Positions 12,951 to 24,997 of a stretch of DNA of 64,000 bases are shown here, piece after piece (positions within the stretch are counted from its first letter, which is position 1; each line of letters opens with the position of its first letter). Where the stretch lies: assembly GCA_028023455.1 (NCBI GenBank), contig JAQFVV010006475.1:1116001-1180000 (forward strand), written 5' to 3'. Source of the DNA: Epiperipatus broadwayi. Taxonomy: Eukaryota > Onychophora > Udeonychophora > Euonychophora > Peripatidae. The notes beneath the pieces are model-generated. The model was not told the DNA's origin and did no database searches. It saw only the letters and a list, made by a program, of their open reading frames with translations. Position numbers and translations under genes: made by a program.

Positions 12951-15389
12951 AAAGAGCGAGAAATATTGTTGTGGGAAATGTTTTTGGATTGTATCAGGAA
13001 TTCTTGTCAAGTGCTTAGACCTAGTGCTATATTTTATGAAGGTTGTGTGACTGTTGGGCTAAAACATCATCGTTATCCTATAAAAGTGCAGAGAAGTAGT
13101 TTTAAAGTTTTAATGTGCATTTCTTATTACTATTATAATAAAGTTAAAGCTAGATACAAGCTAATTAAGGCTTGAAAAAATTGTTGGCTCATGTTCCAGT
13201 GTACTATTTCACAAGAATAATGTAAATATGAAAGTTTTACTTGTGCAAATTGATGTTAGACCTGTATATAATGTGGATGGACAAAGAATCCCCACCAAGC
13301 TAGTGAAGTTGTAGTTTAGCTTGCTCACTAGGATATTTATTTCATATTTATAAAGTATTTAAATACAGTGGAAGAGTTTTTCCACTTAGTTATTTTCAAC
13401 ACCGTAAGATGATTTCTTTATTGATGGCCAGAGGTTAATAGGTAAACCCAAGTTTTTTTGTATGACTAATGATAAAAATCCTAGCATACCTCAACCTTAG
13501 TGAAAAGGTTTTCTCTTATTCGGGTCACTGCCTGCCTCATGTTAATGTTGATATTCTTTGCAGGTGTACGAAATATAGCTATTACTAAGCATTACTTATA
13601 AATGTTGGATACAGGGTCGCAAACTCAATTTGATGTCAGGATGAGTGCAGATAGTGTGTGTGTGTTTGGTATACTTGAACATTGTTTTGTTGATATATTT
13701 TAATTTATCAATAAGAGCCAAGAGTAATAACGTCAATAAATATTAAATTTAAGGGTTAAATAAAACCTACAAATATTGTAAGCAATGCATATATAAAATT
13801 ATCTAATAAAGATATCCACAGCCAGCTGAGAACTTCACTGGAAAGGTAATATTATTGAAATATTATTGTTCTTATAAGAACATGAATATAGCGTGATGAT
13901 AATTGAGCTAGATACTGATTTGTTGACATTTGAAAAGTAACTAAAATTAACTTAGCCCCACCATACATAAAATATCTCTATTGTAGAGCATAGGGTGAAG
14001 GAATATTAGATTAAAATAATTACATAAAATTATTAAATTTTAGTATTGGAAGAATTATCCTTAGAAACAAATCAGTAACTAAAGCATTAAACACTGGGGG
14101 GGGGGGGAATCTAATGTTCGCTATGTCTGGGATAAAAATGAGAACAAAAATATAATATATGTGAAGGTAAATATTATTTTTATGTCTGATATTAATATTA
14201 CTCCATGGTAATCCTGATTCCCTAATAATTAAAAGTTAATATTTATAGTTTAAAACCTCTTAACATTATCTATTGATTTAGGGATATTTATTTATTTAGT
14301 TTTTTTTAATATCATAATACAGTTGTAGAACAGGGGAAAGCCATGTGAGTCATCAAGTGAATGTATATATTATGTATTGAGTTGTAGTATGTTAATAAAA
14401 TTTGTTATTTGTTTTAAATAAAAATTTGCATATGTCTCAATGTTTTGTGGGTTATTATAATCTAGACATCTCAAATCCAATCATACATCAATATATTATT
14501 AATAGTTGAATCATCATTTTCGTAAATAATATCCAGTAAAATTTATTTAAAATGGTTAATTTTTCGAATTTATGTGGCACAGCAATACTCGAGATTACAA
14601 ATAATTTATCATAGTTGAAATATATATTATGAATAGGGATGGTTATTGAGTGATAGTGGATGCAGTGGGTGGGCATAAAGTCCTTTCCCCATTTGTTGTA
14701 TTCAAACACCTCCCTAGATGCACTTCTTTATAATTTTACTTTAATTGTGACTATGTTTATAATATATTCTTTTTAAAAGATTTAATGAGCTTAAATTATT
14801 CGAGCTTTAATGTAAATAGACATTAAAGACAGCCAAGATCAACCTTGGAGGTGATCATGAGCGGGGTGTTTATCACCAATAATCCATAGCAGCTTGTTCG
14901 ACCTCCACACCTTATTGTTCTAAAAACCCTGAGAAGAGATTATAATGAGAGAGATGAGCTAGCACAATAGAAAATTTAATAGTAAAAGAGATAGTAGTGC
15001 AATAGACCTATGAATGTGTGGATGATGGAAGGATGGATAAGGAAGGTGTAATCAGAACAAAATTTTAATTGTCACTTTAATGATAGTGAATGGGGAGTGT
15101 GCTGAAAATAACCACAAATTTACAAGAATATTAATAATTATTATCTGTAATGCATTCTCATTGGTCTCTTAATCAATTGAGTATTTATTAAACCGTTCAT
15201 TAAATATTATTGTTGAAATTTATTAATAAGTTATTGAAATGAGGTTTAGCCTCAACATTGCCATTGAAGTTACAATTTGCCACCCTGGCAAATACAATTA
15301 TGGATGTTCTATCCCATCATCATCATCCCAGTAGAGTTTAGAAATAGTGTTAACTGGGAACGGTGCAGCATCCATTGATCCATCCTTAA
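12951..15389. other. Non-coding spacer, no gene recognised
   Basis: AT-rich with patches of higher complexity (14820-15090 is purine rich). No reading frame or repeat family could be supported. A G9 run lies near 14098. Confidence 0.45.
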
Positions 15390-15645
15390 AACGTTACAAT
15401 TGGCATGCAGCTTGGCCGCAAGTATCTAAGTGCCAGATAGATTCAATATAGGTTATAATTAATGCATAGTGTGGTCGCCCGAGCTGAAATAAATAAATAT
15501 TACAATTGATCCATAACATGGACATGCGACCATTCGAATAACTTATATTTGGCCCACAATATGGATGACCGATAATTTTGTCCGATTAATTTTGTTAGAA
15601 TTGGCCCACAACGTGGATGCTCGATTAATAGGTTATAATTCTCTT
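15390..15645 (+). repeat. Degenerate repeats resembling an LTR-element primer-binding region
   Basis: A motif of the form TTATAATTGGCCCACAACGTGG...TCGATTA recurs in decayed form about four times (starting near 15393, 15451, 15489 and 15546, with the best copy at 15600-15640). It resembles the tRNA-Lys-type primer-binding sequence of some LTR retrotransposons (TGGCGCCCAACGTGG). No LTR pair or gag/pol remnant was found beside it, so an LTR-element origin is inference only. Confidence 0.3.
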
Positions 15646-16570
15646 ATGGAAATAAAAATGACTGAGTAAATAATTTTGTTAGATTATATAAATATATAAA
15701 AGCAGTCTACACTTAAATAATATCAGAAAATATATAAAATAAAATGTTATGTAATATTTATATGACAGGATGATTAAATAATCGGTAGTCGTCAAATAGC
15801 CACCATATCCCACTTGATGGCACTGTTGCTAAACAAAAATGATTCAATACAACATTCCTTAGTGCGCATTTCAATCTAACATATTGTAGCATAAAAAAAG
15901 TAGTTATTCATTCTTCTAACATATTCTAGCATAATTCTATATAACATTTTTTTTTTAATTAAAATAAAAATAAACTTTTTTTAAAATATGTTTTTTTTAT
16001 TTTTGGATTCAATATAACATTTCCTACCATGCACATTATTCAATCTAACATTTTCTAGCCAAATTTTTGTCTTATGGGCCTGCGATTGAATACAATTTTT
16101 TTTTTGTTTTAAATAAAAGTAAACTTTTTTTTAAAAAAAATCTGTTTTTACTTTCATTTGTTTTAAGTAAAAATAATTTTTTTTAATGTGTTTTTAATTT
16201 GATATTTTTTAAACAAAAAATAACCTTTTTATGGAAATCTGATTTTAATATTACTTGTTTGAAATAAAAGTAATATTTTTTGGTTTTAAAAAAAAGAAAT
16301 CTGCTTGTAATTTGATCCCCCACACACACACACCCATTTTTGAACTATATCGATCGATTTTTTAATTAACTAGAAACTCAAAAATGATTTTACATTTGTT
16401 CTAACTTAGCTGAAACATTTATTTAGTGAACAAATGAAAACCAGTTCACTCATCAATATTTCAAGAAATAATAGTAACAAATTATTTGGAGTGAAAACTT
16501 TTTTAATAAAACAAATACAAAATATAACTATTGCATACAATTACAATAATCACATTCAAAAGATATTAAT
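15646..16570. other. AT-rich non-coding DNA with homopolymer runs
   Basis: Repeated poly-T/poly-A blocks between 15940 and 16310, including T8A8 at 16125-16140, and a short (CA)n at 16319-16332. No gene seen. Confidence 0.5.
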
Positions 16571-16677
16571 TTAATAACAACTGGAACACTCCCCTGATGA
16601 AAATGTTGATTTCACTGGTGGACATTTTCTAAATCTCGACTCTAAAATCTTGCGAGTGACATTACTTCGCCGGAGAG
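16571..16677 (-). CDS. Candidate 3'-terminal coding exon, unknown protein
   Basis: On the minus strand the sequence GTTTTTAACCAG, an acceptor-like border, is followed by 35 codons plus 2 leading bases ending in TAA at 16573-16571. The peptide begins LRRSNVTRKILESR and ends GECSSCY. Composition is balanced and several CpGs are present, unlike the surrounding AT-rich DNA. An ATTAAA lies about 65 bases downstream on the same strand (16507-16502). No family was recognised and no linked upstream exon is established. It could be a decayed retrocopy or a chance frame. Confidence 0.3.
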
Positions 16678-16689
16678 CTGGTTAAAAAC

Positions 16690-17130
16690 ACCCCCAAATT
16701 TTGACAATTGACCATATCTCTAGTGATCGTTGTTTGCAATGTTAAAATTTAAAATAACAAATACCACATACATTGAAACAAGTTAAAAAAATTTTAAAAT
16801 AAACATTTGCACAATTACTTACACTACAATTTTAGAATCCCAAAAGAAAACAAATACTGCAAATATAAATTGAGAGAAAGTTTCGTAGCAACTGCTAAAC
16901 ATCCTGAAGGTGTCAAAGTGACTTTTTGCGAAAGATAATGGTCATGAAAAAAAGAACTCAAAATATGTATATATGTTACGGTATAAATATTACTGACAAC
17001 ATATATATAGGCCTACTAATAGGTATGCCTAGTAAATGGCATTTTAATGTGCTTTTACTTAGGTAGAACGCCCTCAGGCAATGTAAGGCGACTAATCGAT
17101 GACAACCAAATAATCATATTAATAATATTG
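16690..17130. other. Non-coding DNA, no gene seen
   Basis: AT-rich sequence between the candidate exon and a small inverted-repeat element. Nothing further supported. Confidence 0.5.
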
Positions 17131-17345
17131 AGAATGTTTAAAGACTTTATAATATGTAGTATTAAAAAATATATAGTGTGAAATATTATGTAATGGTGTT
17201 GAGAGTGAACATTTCTCCAACTACTATGAGATTTTTAAAAGTGATTTGTGCAATGATCTCATATATATTTACTCTTTACACATTTATATACTTCACACTA
17301 CATGTTTTTTAATATTACATATTATGAAGGTTTTAAACATTCGCC
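17131..17345. mobile_element. Short inverted-repeat (MITE-like) element
   Basis: The left side (GAATGTTTAAAGACTTTATA... from about 17131) and the reverse complement of the right side (GAATGTTTAAAACCTTCATA... from about 17345) agree over about 85 bp with indels. They share ATAATATGTA, ATTAAAAAA and TAGTGTGAA blocks. No target duplication could be fixed, so the superfamily is unknown. Confidence 0.6.
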
Positions 17346-17524
17346 ACATTATTAAAATGAATACATAATAATTCTGACTTGGGTGTATTGAATTGAACCA
17401 ATTTCAATGAACCTTTTTTATATCTATTGTAATGGACCAAATTCTGTACATATGGCGAACCTATGTATTCATGCTTAACATGCCAAAATATGTAACAGAC
17501 TGAATAACGTAACATAGTGACTCT

Positions 17525-19715
17525 ACCTACTGTTCTTGCCCAAATATATAATGGACCGAATACTTCAAAATGGTATATCCAGATCCCTCTCTACTTACAG
17601 GTCCTATTACGACTCAGAGTTCTAACTCAGTATAGACACTTGCCTTTAACTCTGCTCAAGGATGGATTTAAACAGGATGGCAAAAATGTGACCTCTATAT
17701 AAGTCCCTAATGGCTTTTACTAACGGATATATTAAAAATCTGTATACATGTATGATAGATATTCTGGTGAGTGAAGTATCAATGATGTTTGATAATCTAG
17801 AGACCAGAGAAACAAAGATTTTAACTTCAAACAACAAATATTTATTAACAAATACAGGATTTAATTTATAATATTTATAACTTAATAAAAATATATACAT
17901 GAATATAATAAAGTATTGATTTGTCTTACTACAGTAATACTAGCTGTGATTTAAATATTAAAATATCAATCGAAATAAAAATTATAAAATTATAATGCAT
18001 AATGTAGAACTAAGTATCTATTATTTTAAATATGAAACTATATTACTAGATGTACAATGATTACTTTGTTTATGTCATTTAAATGTATATTAAGATTATG
18101 TCCATAAATTGCTAATTTGTGTTTTGTAGATATAGTTCATTCATAAAACTGTTTTTCATACAAACATGACTTATATATAATTACTTATTATTAGTCTAAT
18201 TAATATTTAATATTAATATATTAAATGTCAAATAAAGTGTATATGTGTAAAATCTTACCTTTTGTCTTTTAAGTCATTGTCCATTTAATGCATTCAATTA
18301 TGCTAATATTTTATTTACAAACATATAAAATTTATCTATGTATATCTTGAGTTGTGTCTTTGTAGCTCTCTCCCCTGTATAAATTTAAACAAATGGGTTC
18401 TTTCTTTTTTTTAAAAAAAAAAAATTTTCTACAAATAAAAGTGTGAGAAAACTTGTAACTCAACTCTCAGTATACATTAAAAAAAAATAAATACAAAATG
18501 TAAAATATTTAAAAGCATCAAAATCAAACAAGATCTTGGACTTCTTTAAAAACAATAGCAAGTTAAATTTTCAAGAGTGGCTTCAGTGTTCCTAGAAGAT
18601 AGTGTCTTTCTTTTATTCACGCATATTGAATCATATTAAAAATTCCAACCATGTACAATTCTCATGACAAAATCAAATTCCTTGGCTTTTGATTTTATAG
18701 CCATCGTCTTTTCAATTCCATCTCCAAATCAATCCACATTAATTTAAACACTAAACATACCAATGGTTATTATACCCCATCACGATCTAATGACACGAAA
18801 GAGGTAGAAAGATCCTATGACAATTAAATTAGCAAAATTGCGTCATTAGATTTTATATACAGTATACACATATAAGCAGTCAAACATAAGTTTTTTTTTC
18901 CAAGGCTTGCGTTATAATATAAAAAGGAATGTTGTTTATATGCAGTTTTATATATATGAGATGCGTGATAAAAGATTTTACTTTAAAAGTAATATAAATT
19001 AGTATTTTTAAAATTCTATTTCATTATTAGTTGGCTTTATCTTTTAAAAGAAACATTGTATAATAATTATATTTTTGAGAATATTAAACAAATATGAATC
19101 TCTCCAAATTTATTAGAACAAACGAAAGTTCATCACTTAAATAATGTCTTGTCATTTTAAAATATTTTGCACTAATAAATAATGTAATTCCAAATATTAA
19201 ACAGTTTTTTTAATAACGAAATGAAATCATAATAACTAATATAATAATAACAAAAATATTATTATTCTAACATTTTACTTTATTGATACTCCATTTGAAC
19301 TAAAAAAAAACCAACCAACAAACTAAAAAAAAAAACTACTGTTGCTTAGTTTTTTCCACATTCCAAAATCAACAAATGTTTACTTTTTTTTTCTCTTTTA
19401 AACAAAAGAAACTTGGTTAATAAAATTTAATGTCAGATATTTTCTTTATTATTTTTGTCACGTCATGTTTAAAAATCTTACACATTTTTGTATAAATGTG
19501 TGTATGTAGATATTTTATTCTACATTTAATAAAAAATAAATTAATTCATTCCTTTATGAATATATGGCTATGTTTGTATATATATGTGTGTGTCTCCAAA
19601 TATTTTAAAATTATGTTTTAAAAATTGGCTGCCTATCTAATCTTTATATATGTTATTCCAAAACATCAGTTACTTATTATTATTTTTTATAAGGATAGGG
19701 CATCACCTTACACTA
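17525..19715 (-). repeat. Right arm of large inverted duplication, containing a LINE-free site
   Basis: Reverse-complement counterpart of 8711-10815 plus 3100-3132. At 19660-19715 the two parts of the left arm that the LINE separates are contiguous, joined only by a TAA tract of about 13 bases (19673-19685). The arm therefore shows the pre-insertion state. Divergence between the arms includes many small indels, so the duplication is not recent. Confidence 0.85.
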
Positions 19716-19881
19716 TAATCAGTAAAATTTCAGTTTCACAGTTAATTTGTCTTCTAAATAAGTTCTTAAGACTTCAGACAAAGTAATTTATTTTGTTTAA
19801 TTGATAGTTAAACACAATAAGTTTCTATGTGATGTGTAATATTGTTTGTGCTGCCACCAGAGAAATCTTCACTCATATATT
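19716..19881. other. Junction between right arm and foldback element
   Basis: Short AT-rich junction, no feature seen. Confidence 0.4.
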
Positions 19882-20585
19882 TATAATAATCATAATTATC
19901 CCAAATTCACAACTCAACCAGATTAAAGTACAACCAATAGTTTCACTTCTCAAGTGTAAAGAACTACAAAATAACATATTTAAATTAACCACAATTCCAT
20001 TTATTTCTTATATATCCTTAATATTAAAAGAACTTTTAAAGAAGTTACTTGATTCAGAATCATAAATTTTTAATAATAAAGAGTTTTTAATTCTTTTTTT
20101 TAAATTTCATTTCTTTCAAAGAAACCAACCTTAACTTCATCAAAATTAATAGTGTGGCCTGTAACTTTTTTATGGATATATAAAGCAGAACTAAAATATT
20201 TATTTATAACCATACTTTTATGTACTTTTATTCTTTCATTTACTTAAAAATAGGGTTAGAAACAAATATATCTTAGTTTTCCTTTATATATCCATGAAAA
20301 AGATACAGACCACACTGTTAATTTCGAGGAAGCTAAGGTTATGATAAAATGAATTAAAGAATCTTTATTATTAAAAATTTATAATTCTGAAGCAAATATT
20401 AAGGGTATATGGAAGGTAAGTGGAATTGTGGTTAATGTTCAGTTTAAATATATTATTATTTTGTAGTTCTTTATATTTGAGAAGTCTGTTTGTAGCAGTT
20501 TGAAACCATTGTTTGTGCTTTATAGCTTATTTTTTAGCTAGTTTGGTTGAGTTGTGAATTTGGGATAATTTTGATTATTTATTGA
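19882..20585. mobile_element. Foldback element, about 350-bp inverted arms
   Basis: The outer ends pair: AATTATCCCAAATTCACAAC near 19900 with the reverse complement near 20550-20570. The match runs inward through AAGAACTACAAAATAA, TTAACCACAATTCCA, ATAAATTTTTAATAATAAAG and GTGTGG(C/T)CTGTA to a centre near 20225-20240. The whole element could form one long imperfect hairpin. It has no coding capacity. The class is uncertain: foldback DNA transposon, or two head-to-head copies of a shorter repeat. Confidence 0.75.
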
Positions 20586-21541
20586 CTAGTTTAGCTTTAT
20601 GCTTTTAATATTTATATAATGAGTAAAATCATTTTAATTTTATAAAAAAAAAGGTAAAGAAAAATGAAAATCATTCTACAGCTACAAATGTATCCATATA
20701 TATTTTGCACACACACACATATTTATAAACATGCACATAGATTTATATAACTATCAAAATCAAATATTTATTTAAAATCGTATTAATTTTGCATAAGTAT
20801 TGATGTAAAAAAAGAGCAAGGCAATAGTAATTTTCAAAATTAATAAAGATATTCCTATTATCATAAGAAATAATTTGATGGAACAAGTTAATTATTTGAA
20901 TATTTAAATTAAATAAATATTGAAAATTTGAAGTGTGAGAAAGAAATACATGGAAGGATATCTCTTGAAAAGTCGGTTCTCTAAGATAGTTATTTTTAAC
21001 ATCAAAGACTTTTTGGATCTTCACCTTCATCAGAGGATTATGTATGAAAACCCACATTTGGCCAACTGCTCTTTAAGAGGCAGAGACTTGGATACTTATA
21101 GTTGATGATATTAAATTACTTGAAAAATGACCAAGTGCAAGACCTCATTTCATCTTCAAAAAATCAGCTATATAGAAACATTATTATTTGGAATTTTAAT
21201 GAATTAAAGCAAATTTTAAACAGATTTTTGGATGGAAGAATGAATGATAATTTAAAATCTTTATAAATATCGGAAAATTTCTACTTATAATAATAATTCC
21301 ACTAAATATGCAAATTTTACACAGTATATATATATATCATCTACAAAGATAAATAATATGCTCATCTAGTTGGAAAATGATTATCTGTTTATGTACAAAT
21401 TGGAATGACTATAACAAAAAATATCCTATTTGATAATAGCCACAGATAATGATTAGACTGAAGCTTATATCAAGCACAAGATTTCGTGCAGATCCAGTCA
21501 TTTTCTGCTCATTATCCATTCCACATTTATAAACTATTCTA
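20586..21541. other. Non-coding DNA between two foldback elements
   Basis: AT-rich. The 104-codon minus-strand frame at 20743-21057 is Ile/Asn/Phe/Leu-rich without a recognised domain. On the minus strand, CTGATGAAGGTGAAGATCC near 21010-21030 loosely resembles the first half of the hammerhead-like motif described at 31374, but without GAAA. Confidence 0.4.
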
Positions 21542-22002
21542 ATATAAGGCTAAAACCTTAGTACATGCGCTTTGAGTGCTTAATTTTAGCAAGAGATCTC
21601 TACAAATCATAATGCAAGATTCAAACTTTATAAAGATAAGAGGGACCCTCTTATCTCTAACTTATTTTTCTTAATTATATAGGCAAATCTAAAGCATTTT
21701 GATTTGGGAGCATGAAGCTAATAAATTCTTCACTGATTAAGTTCACAATTTTTATTAAACATTAACATTCACGAGATTGTCAATGTTTAATAGAAATTGT
21801 GGACTTAATCAGTGAAGAATTTATTAGCTTCATGCTCCCAAATCAAAATGCTTTAGATTTGGCTATATAATTAAGAAAAATAGGTTAGAGATAAGAGGGT
21901 CTTTCTTATTTTTATAAAGACAAATCTCATTCTATGATTTGTAGAGGTCTCTTGCTAAAATTAAGCACTCAAAGTGCATGTACTAAGGTTTTAGCCTTAT
22001 AT
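21542..22002. mobile_element. Near-perfect foldback element, about 228-bp arms
   Basis: The left arm (21542-21770) and right arm (21775-22002) are reverse complements with few mismatches around a loop of about 4 bases near 21771-21774. The termini read ATATAAGGC and GCCTTATAT. The arms share GGCTAAAACCTTAGTACATG at the outside and CACTGATTAAGT(C/T)CACAATTT at the inside. There is no room for a gene. No clear target duplication is seen beyond a possible TA. It could be a foldback transposon or the product of a palindromic duplication. Confidence 0.85.
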
Positions 22003-22369
22003 AAGTATTACATGCTGACATCACGCTTAATAAGAATTAATATCTAAAACTATTCTAATGTAATATGAAAATAAGTACCCTTATTCTTCTTTTCTTTACT
22101 TTCTTTGCATTTCATTATATATTCATATATATTGCTTATAATAACTCCTCTCATATATACTTTAATACAAAAAAATTTTTTAATAAAAGTTCTTCATTTT
22201 CCTGACAGTTTTGACTATTCAGCAATCTTCATCAGAGCTACAATATTTGAATGATATAAATACATAACCATTACTTCATATATATGTAATATACTATAAT
22301 GGATGGTCAACTATGCCTGGATTCGCACTTTCCCACACACCGGATATAACAGATGGGAAAATAACTAGT
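22003..22369. other. Non-coding DNA with TGATGAAG-containing relic
   Basis: On the minus strand near 22200-22240, CTGATGAAGATTGC...AGTCAAAACTGTC resembles a hammerhead core in which G12 of GAAA is A. Without a pairing stem I it is only suggestive. No gene seen. Confidence 0.35.
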
Positions 22370-24543
22370 GGACTGTGATACTATGCAGATATAGCAATCT
22401 GGAGACTATGACTTAATGTGCCCTAATTTATTTCCTCTGATGACACAGTCTGCAGAGATCTACTAGGCTTGGAAAAGGGAAAAGTTGCATCTAACCACAA
22501 TTGGACTTTGGGTCTTCTGGTAGAATGCTAATGAAAACCTGATGAAATGCTTAACCAATGATTGCATGCACTTTAATCGACTAGCTCTATTTCTTTTAAA
22601 TAATATCAAATGCAATTTAGGTTAGTTCATCCACTTTCACCCCTCTCCGATTTCGTTATGCCCTAATATTCAAGCCCAGAGAGAATATTGCTTTTGACTC
22701 CTCTAACAGGTATGAACAGATACACCCAGCAACTCCTGCACCTATATATACGTTACATCTAGCATTTATTATATTTATTTTACATTAAAGCTTTTATATG
22801 ACAAGAAAAATAGATATGTGTGCATGCATAATTGTTTAAAAACTGTGGAATGTCAGGTCAATTCAATAAACCTGAGACCGGAATAATATAAACACTTAAA
22901 CATTTATTAACAATAATAAATAACATAAAGTATAATAACAATAATAATGATAAAAAATAATAATAATATGTACATGTGTCACATGCGAACCTCTACCATT
23001 TTATTAACTAATGATTCTCCAGATCCAATCCTTATACCCCATGGTAGAAATCCATCTATGCCACTCATTTTTTACAAATCATAATTATATAGAAAAATAA
23101 ACTTTAGTAATTTAAGATAATTGAGATGCTGGCTAGCTAAATTATATATTTACTGATTTTAACAATCTATTTAACTTAAGTTCCCCCCAATTTATATATA
23201 CGATAGAGATAGAAATTAATACTAGTTGATTAGTCAATCATACTGGAAAATATATATACAAGGTTAATCAACAAAATAAAACATATAATATGTTATCTGT
23301 ATCAACTGTTGTAATTTAATCTATAAAAATAAATGTAGATAATCTTACCTTACTATTTATGTGGATAACCTGATGTGAAGCAGGTGGGTTTTCTTCTTTG
23401 CTAATTCTAAAAAATTAGGCTTCAGCATCAGAGTGTGAAAATACAACATAAATAACAAGGATAAAAAATAAATAAATGAAAGTTTATAATATTGTTTTAT
23501 TGATTAAAAATTGTAATTGGAACAAAGTTCATAAAAATCATCAGTTAGGCATGTTGTTCTCCAAAAGCAGTTTCACTTAGTAAATCAATTTCCTTAGCAA
23601 GGATAGATAGGTACAATGGTAAGTTGTATGGTAAACACCTTGATCCTTAATTGATTCACCATTAAATATTCCAATGCTTGTTTACTTTGGACTGCAGGCA
23701 TCTTGTGTGTTTTACAGTAAAGTAGAAAAATAAATAAATAGAGGTTTAATGCAGCTGTTAGGAAATAACATTATGCACAATAGCATGTTTTGCTTTAGCC
23801 CATATTCATATTAATGTACATTTCAATAATTATTTGTAATCATAAATTTATATTGGATAATATAGAAGCATTTTACATATATATATTTTAAGAAAATTAT
23901 TTCATTTTTTTTCTTTTCCAATTTTCAGCAGATTAATTTTCGTTATTTTTTTTGAAAAGATTTAAAATATTAAAAATTACTCCAACAACTTTCAAAACAT
24001 GCTTTAATTATTACAAAATTTGTCAATTATTCTTACTTTTTATTTCACTTTCTTTCTTCTGAATTTGGCAAAATTTTAATTACAGCATTTGACTTTTAAA
24101 AATGTTTATGATTTAAATAAAAGAGGAAAAAAGTCCATTTTAGCGTTTAAATTTTAGTTTAAATGCTGTCTATTGTTTTAGCTGCTATATTATTGACAAA
24201 AAGAACAATTTGTAAAAACTTTCCATTTTTATACAATTCATGCAAGTAGATCTTTTGAAGTGCTGAGATTTTTAACTGCCAATTGTTTAAATACATTTCA
24301 TTTATTACAGATTAAATAATAATAATAAAATCAGTTTTATTTTCACACACAACCACCTAACTTAACCTCAGGCTATCCTTATGTCATTTGATTATAAATA
24401 TTCAATTTTAAATTTAAAAAAAAATCTATACATTACAGTTTATTAATCCAATAGTATATATATACAATATTACTTTCTAAAATATTGATCGTATTAAATT
24501 TATTATAAAATAATAATTTATTGTGCATTATATGTATATATGT
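22370..24543 (+). repeat. Direct segmental duplication, copy A
   Basis: Matches 28505-30819 in the same orientation. Shared stretches include ACTATGCAGAT(A/G)TAGCAATCTGG at the start, CTTCTGGTAGAATGCTAATG, TAGGTACAATGGT, CTTGTTTACTTTGGACTGCAG and AGCATGTTTTGCT. It ends at GCATTATATGTATATATG. Copies differ by substitutions and small indels. No protein recognised. Confidence 0.85.
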
Positions 24544-24868
24544 TCTAATGGGAACATACACCGTTACATTATTTGTTTAAAAATTTGAGACATTGAAAAG
24601 TTCACAAATAAAAACTTTTTTTTTAAGAATTAAAAATTGAAAGTTAAAATTCTATCTTAAACTCGTATAGATATAAAATCGCACAGATAAAAAAAAATTA
24701 TTAAACGAAAACTTTATTGAGAAGAAAAAGGTATTTTAAAACTAAATTTTCAGTAAAGATTTAAAGATAAAAATATATCTAAGTTTGTACAAAAAAAATT
24801 AATCAATGTCATTGAAAAATGGAAATGATTGTTTTAATTAGTTAAATGTAATCTAACCCTTGGGCATT

Positions 24869-24997
24869 TCATAAAATGTATAAGCAACGGTCAGATAGGA
24901 GAAAACAATAGAAACTAATAGCTAGTGAAAGAAATCTTTCAAATCGGACCTCAGCGAAAGGACCATCACCATCGTCATGATGCAATGTTGAGTTAAT
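24869..24997 (-). CDS. Candidate coding exon, unknown protein
   Basis: On the minus strand TTTTTATATTAATTTTGCAG, a good acceptor-like border, is followed by 42 codons to TGA at 24871-24869. The peptide starts INSTLHHDDGDGPFAEV and continues into a hydrophobic tail. The first half has balanced composition; the second may be chance read-through. No family recognised. An overlapping plus-strand open frame (24981-25232) without a good start competes with it. Confidence 0.22.
   Translation of the reverse strand: MNSTLHHDDGDGPFAEVRFERFLSLAISFYCFLLSDRCLYIL

Noticed and set aside
21010-21030. CTGATGAAGG on the minus strand as a hammerhead
   Set aside because: GAAA is replaced by CAAAAA and no stem I pairing was found; kept only as a possible relic.
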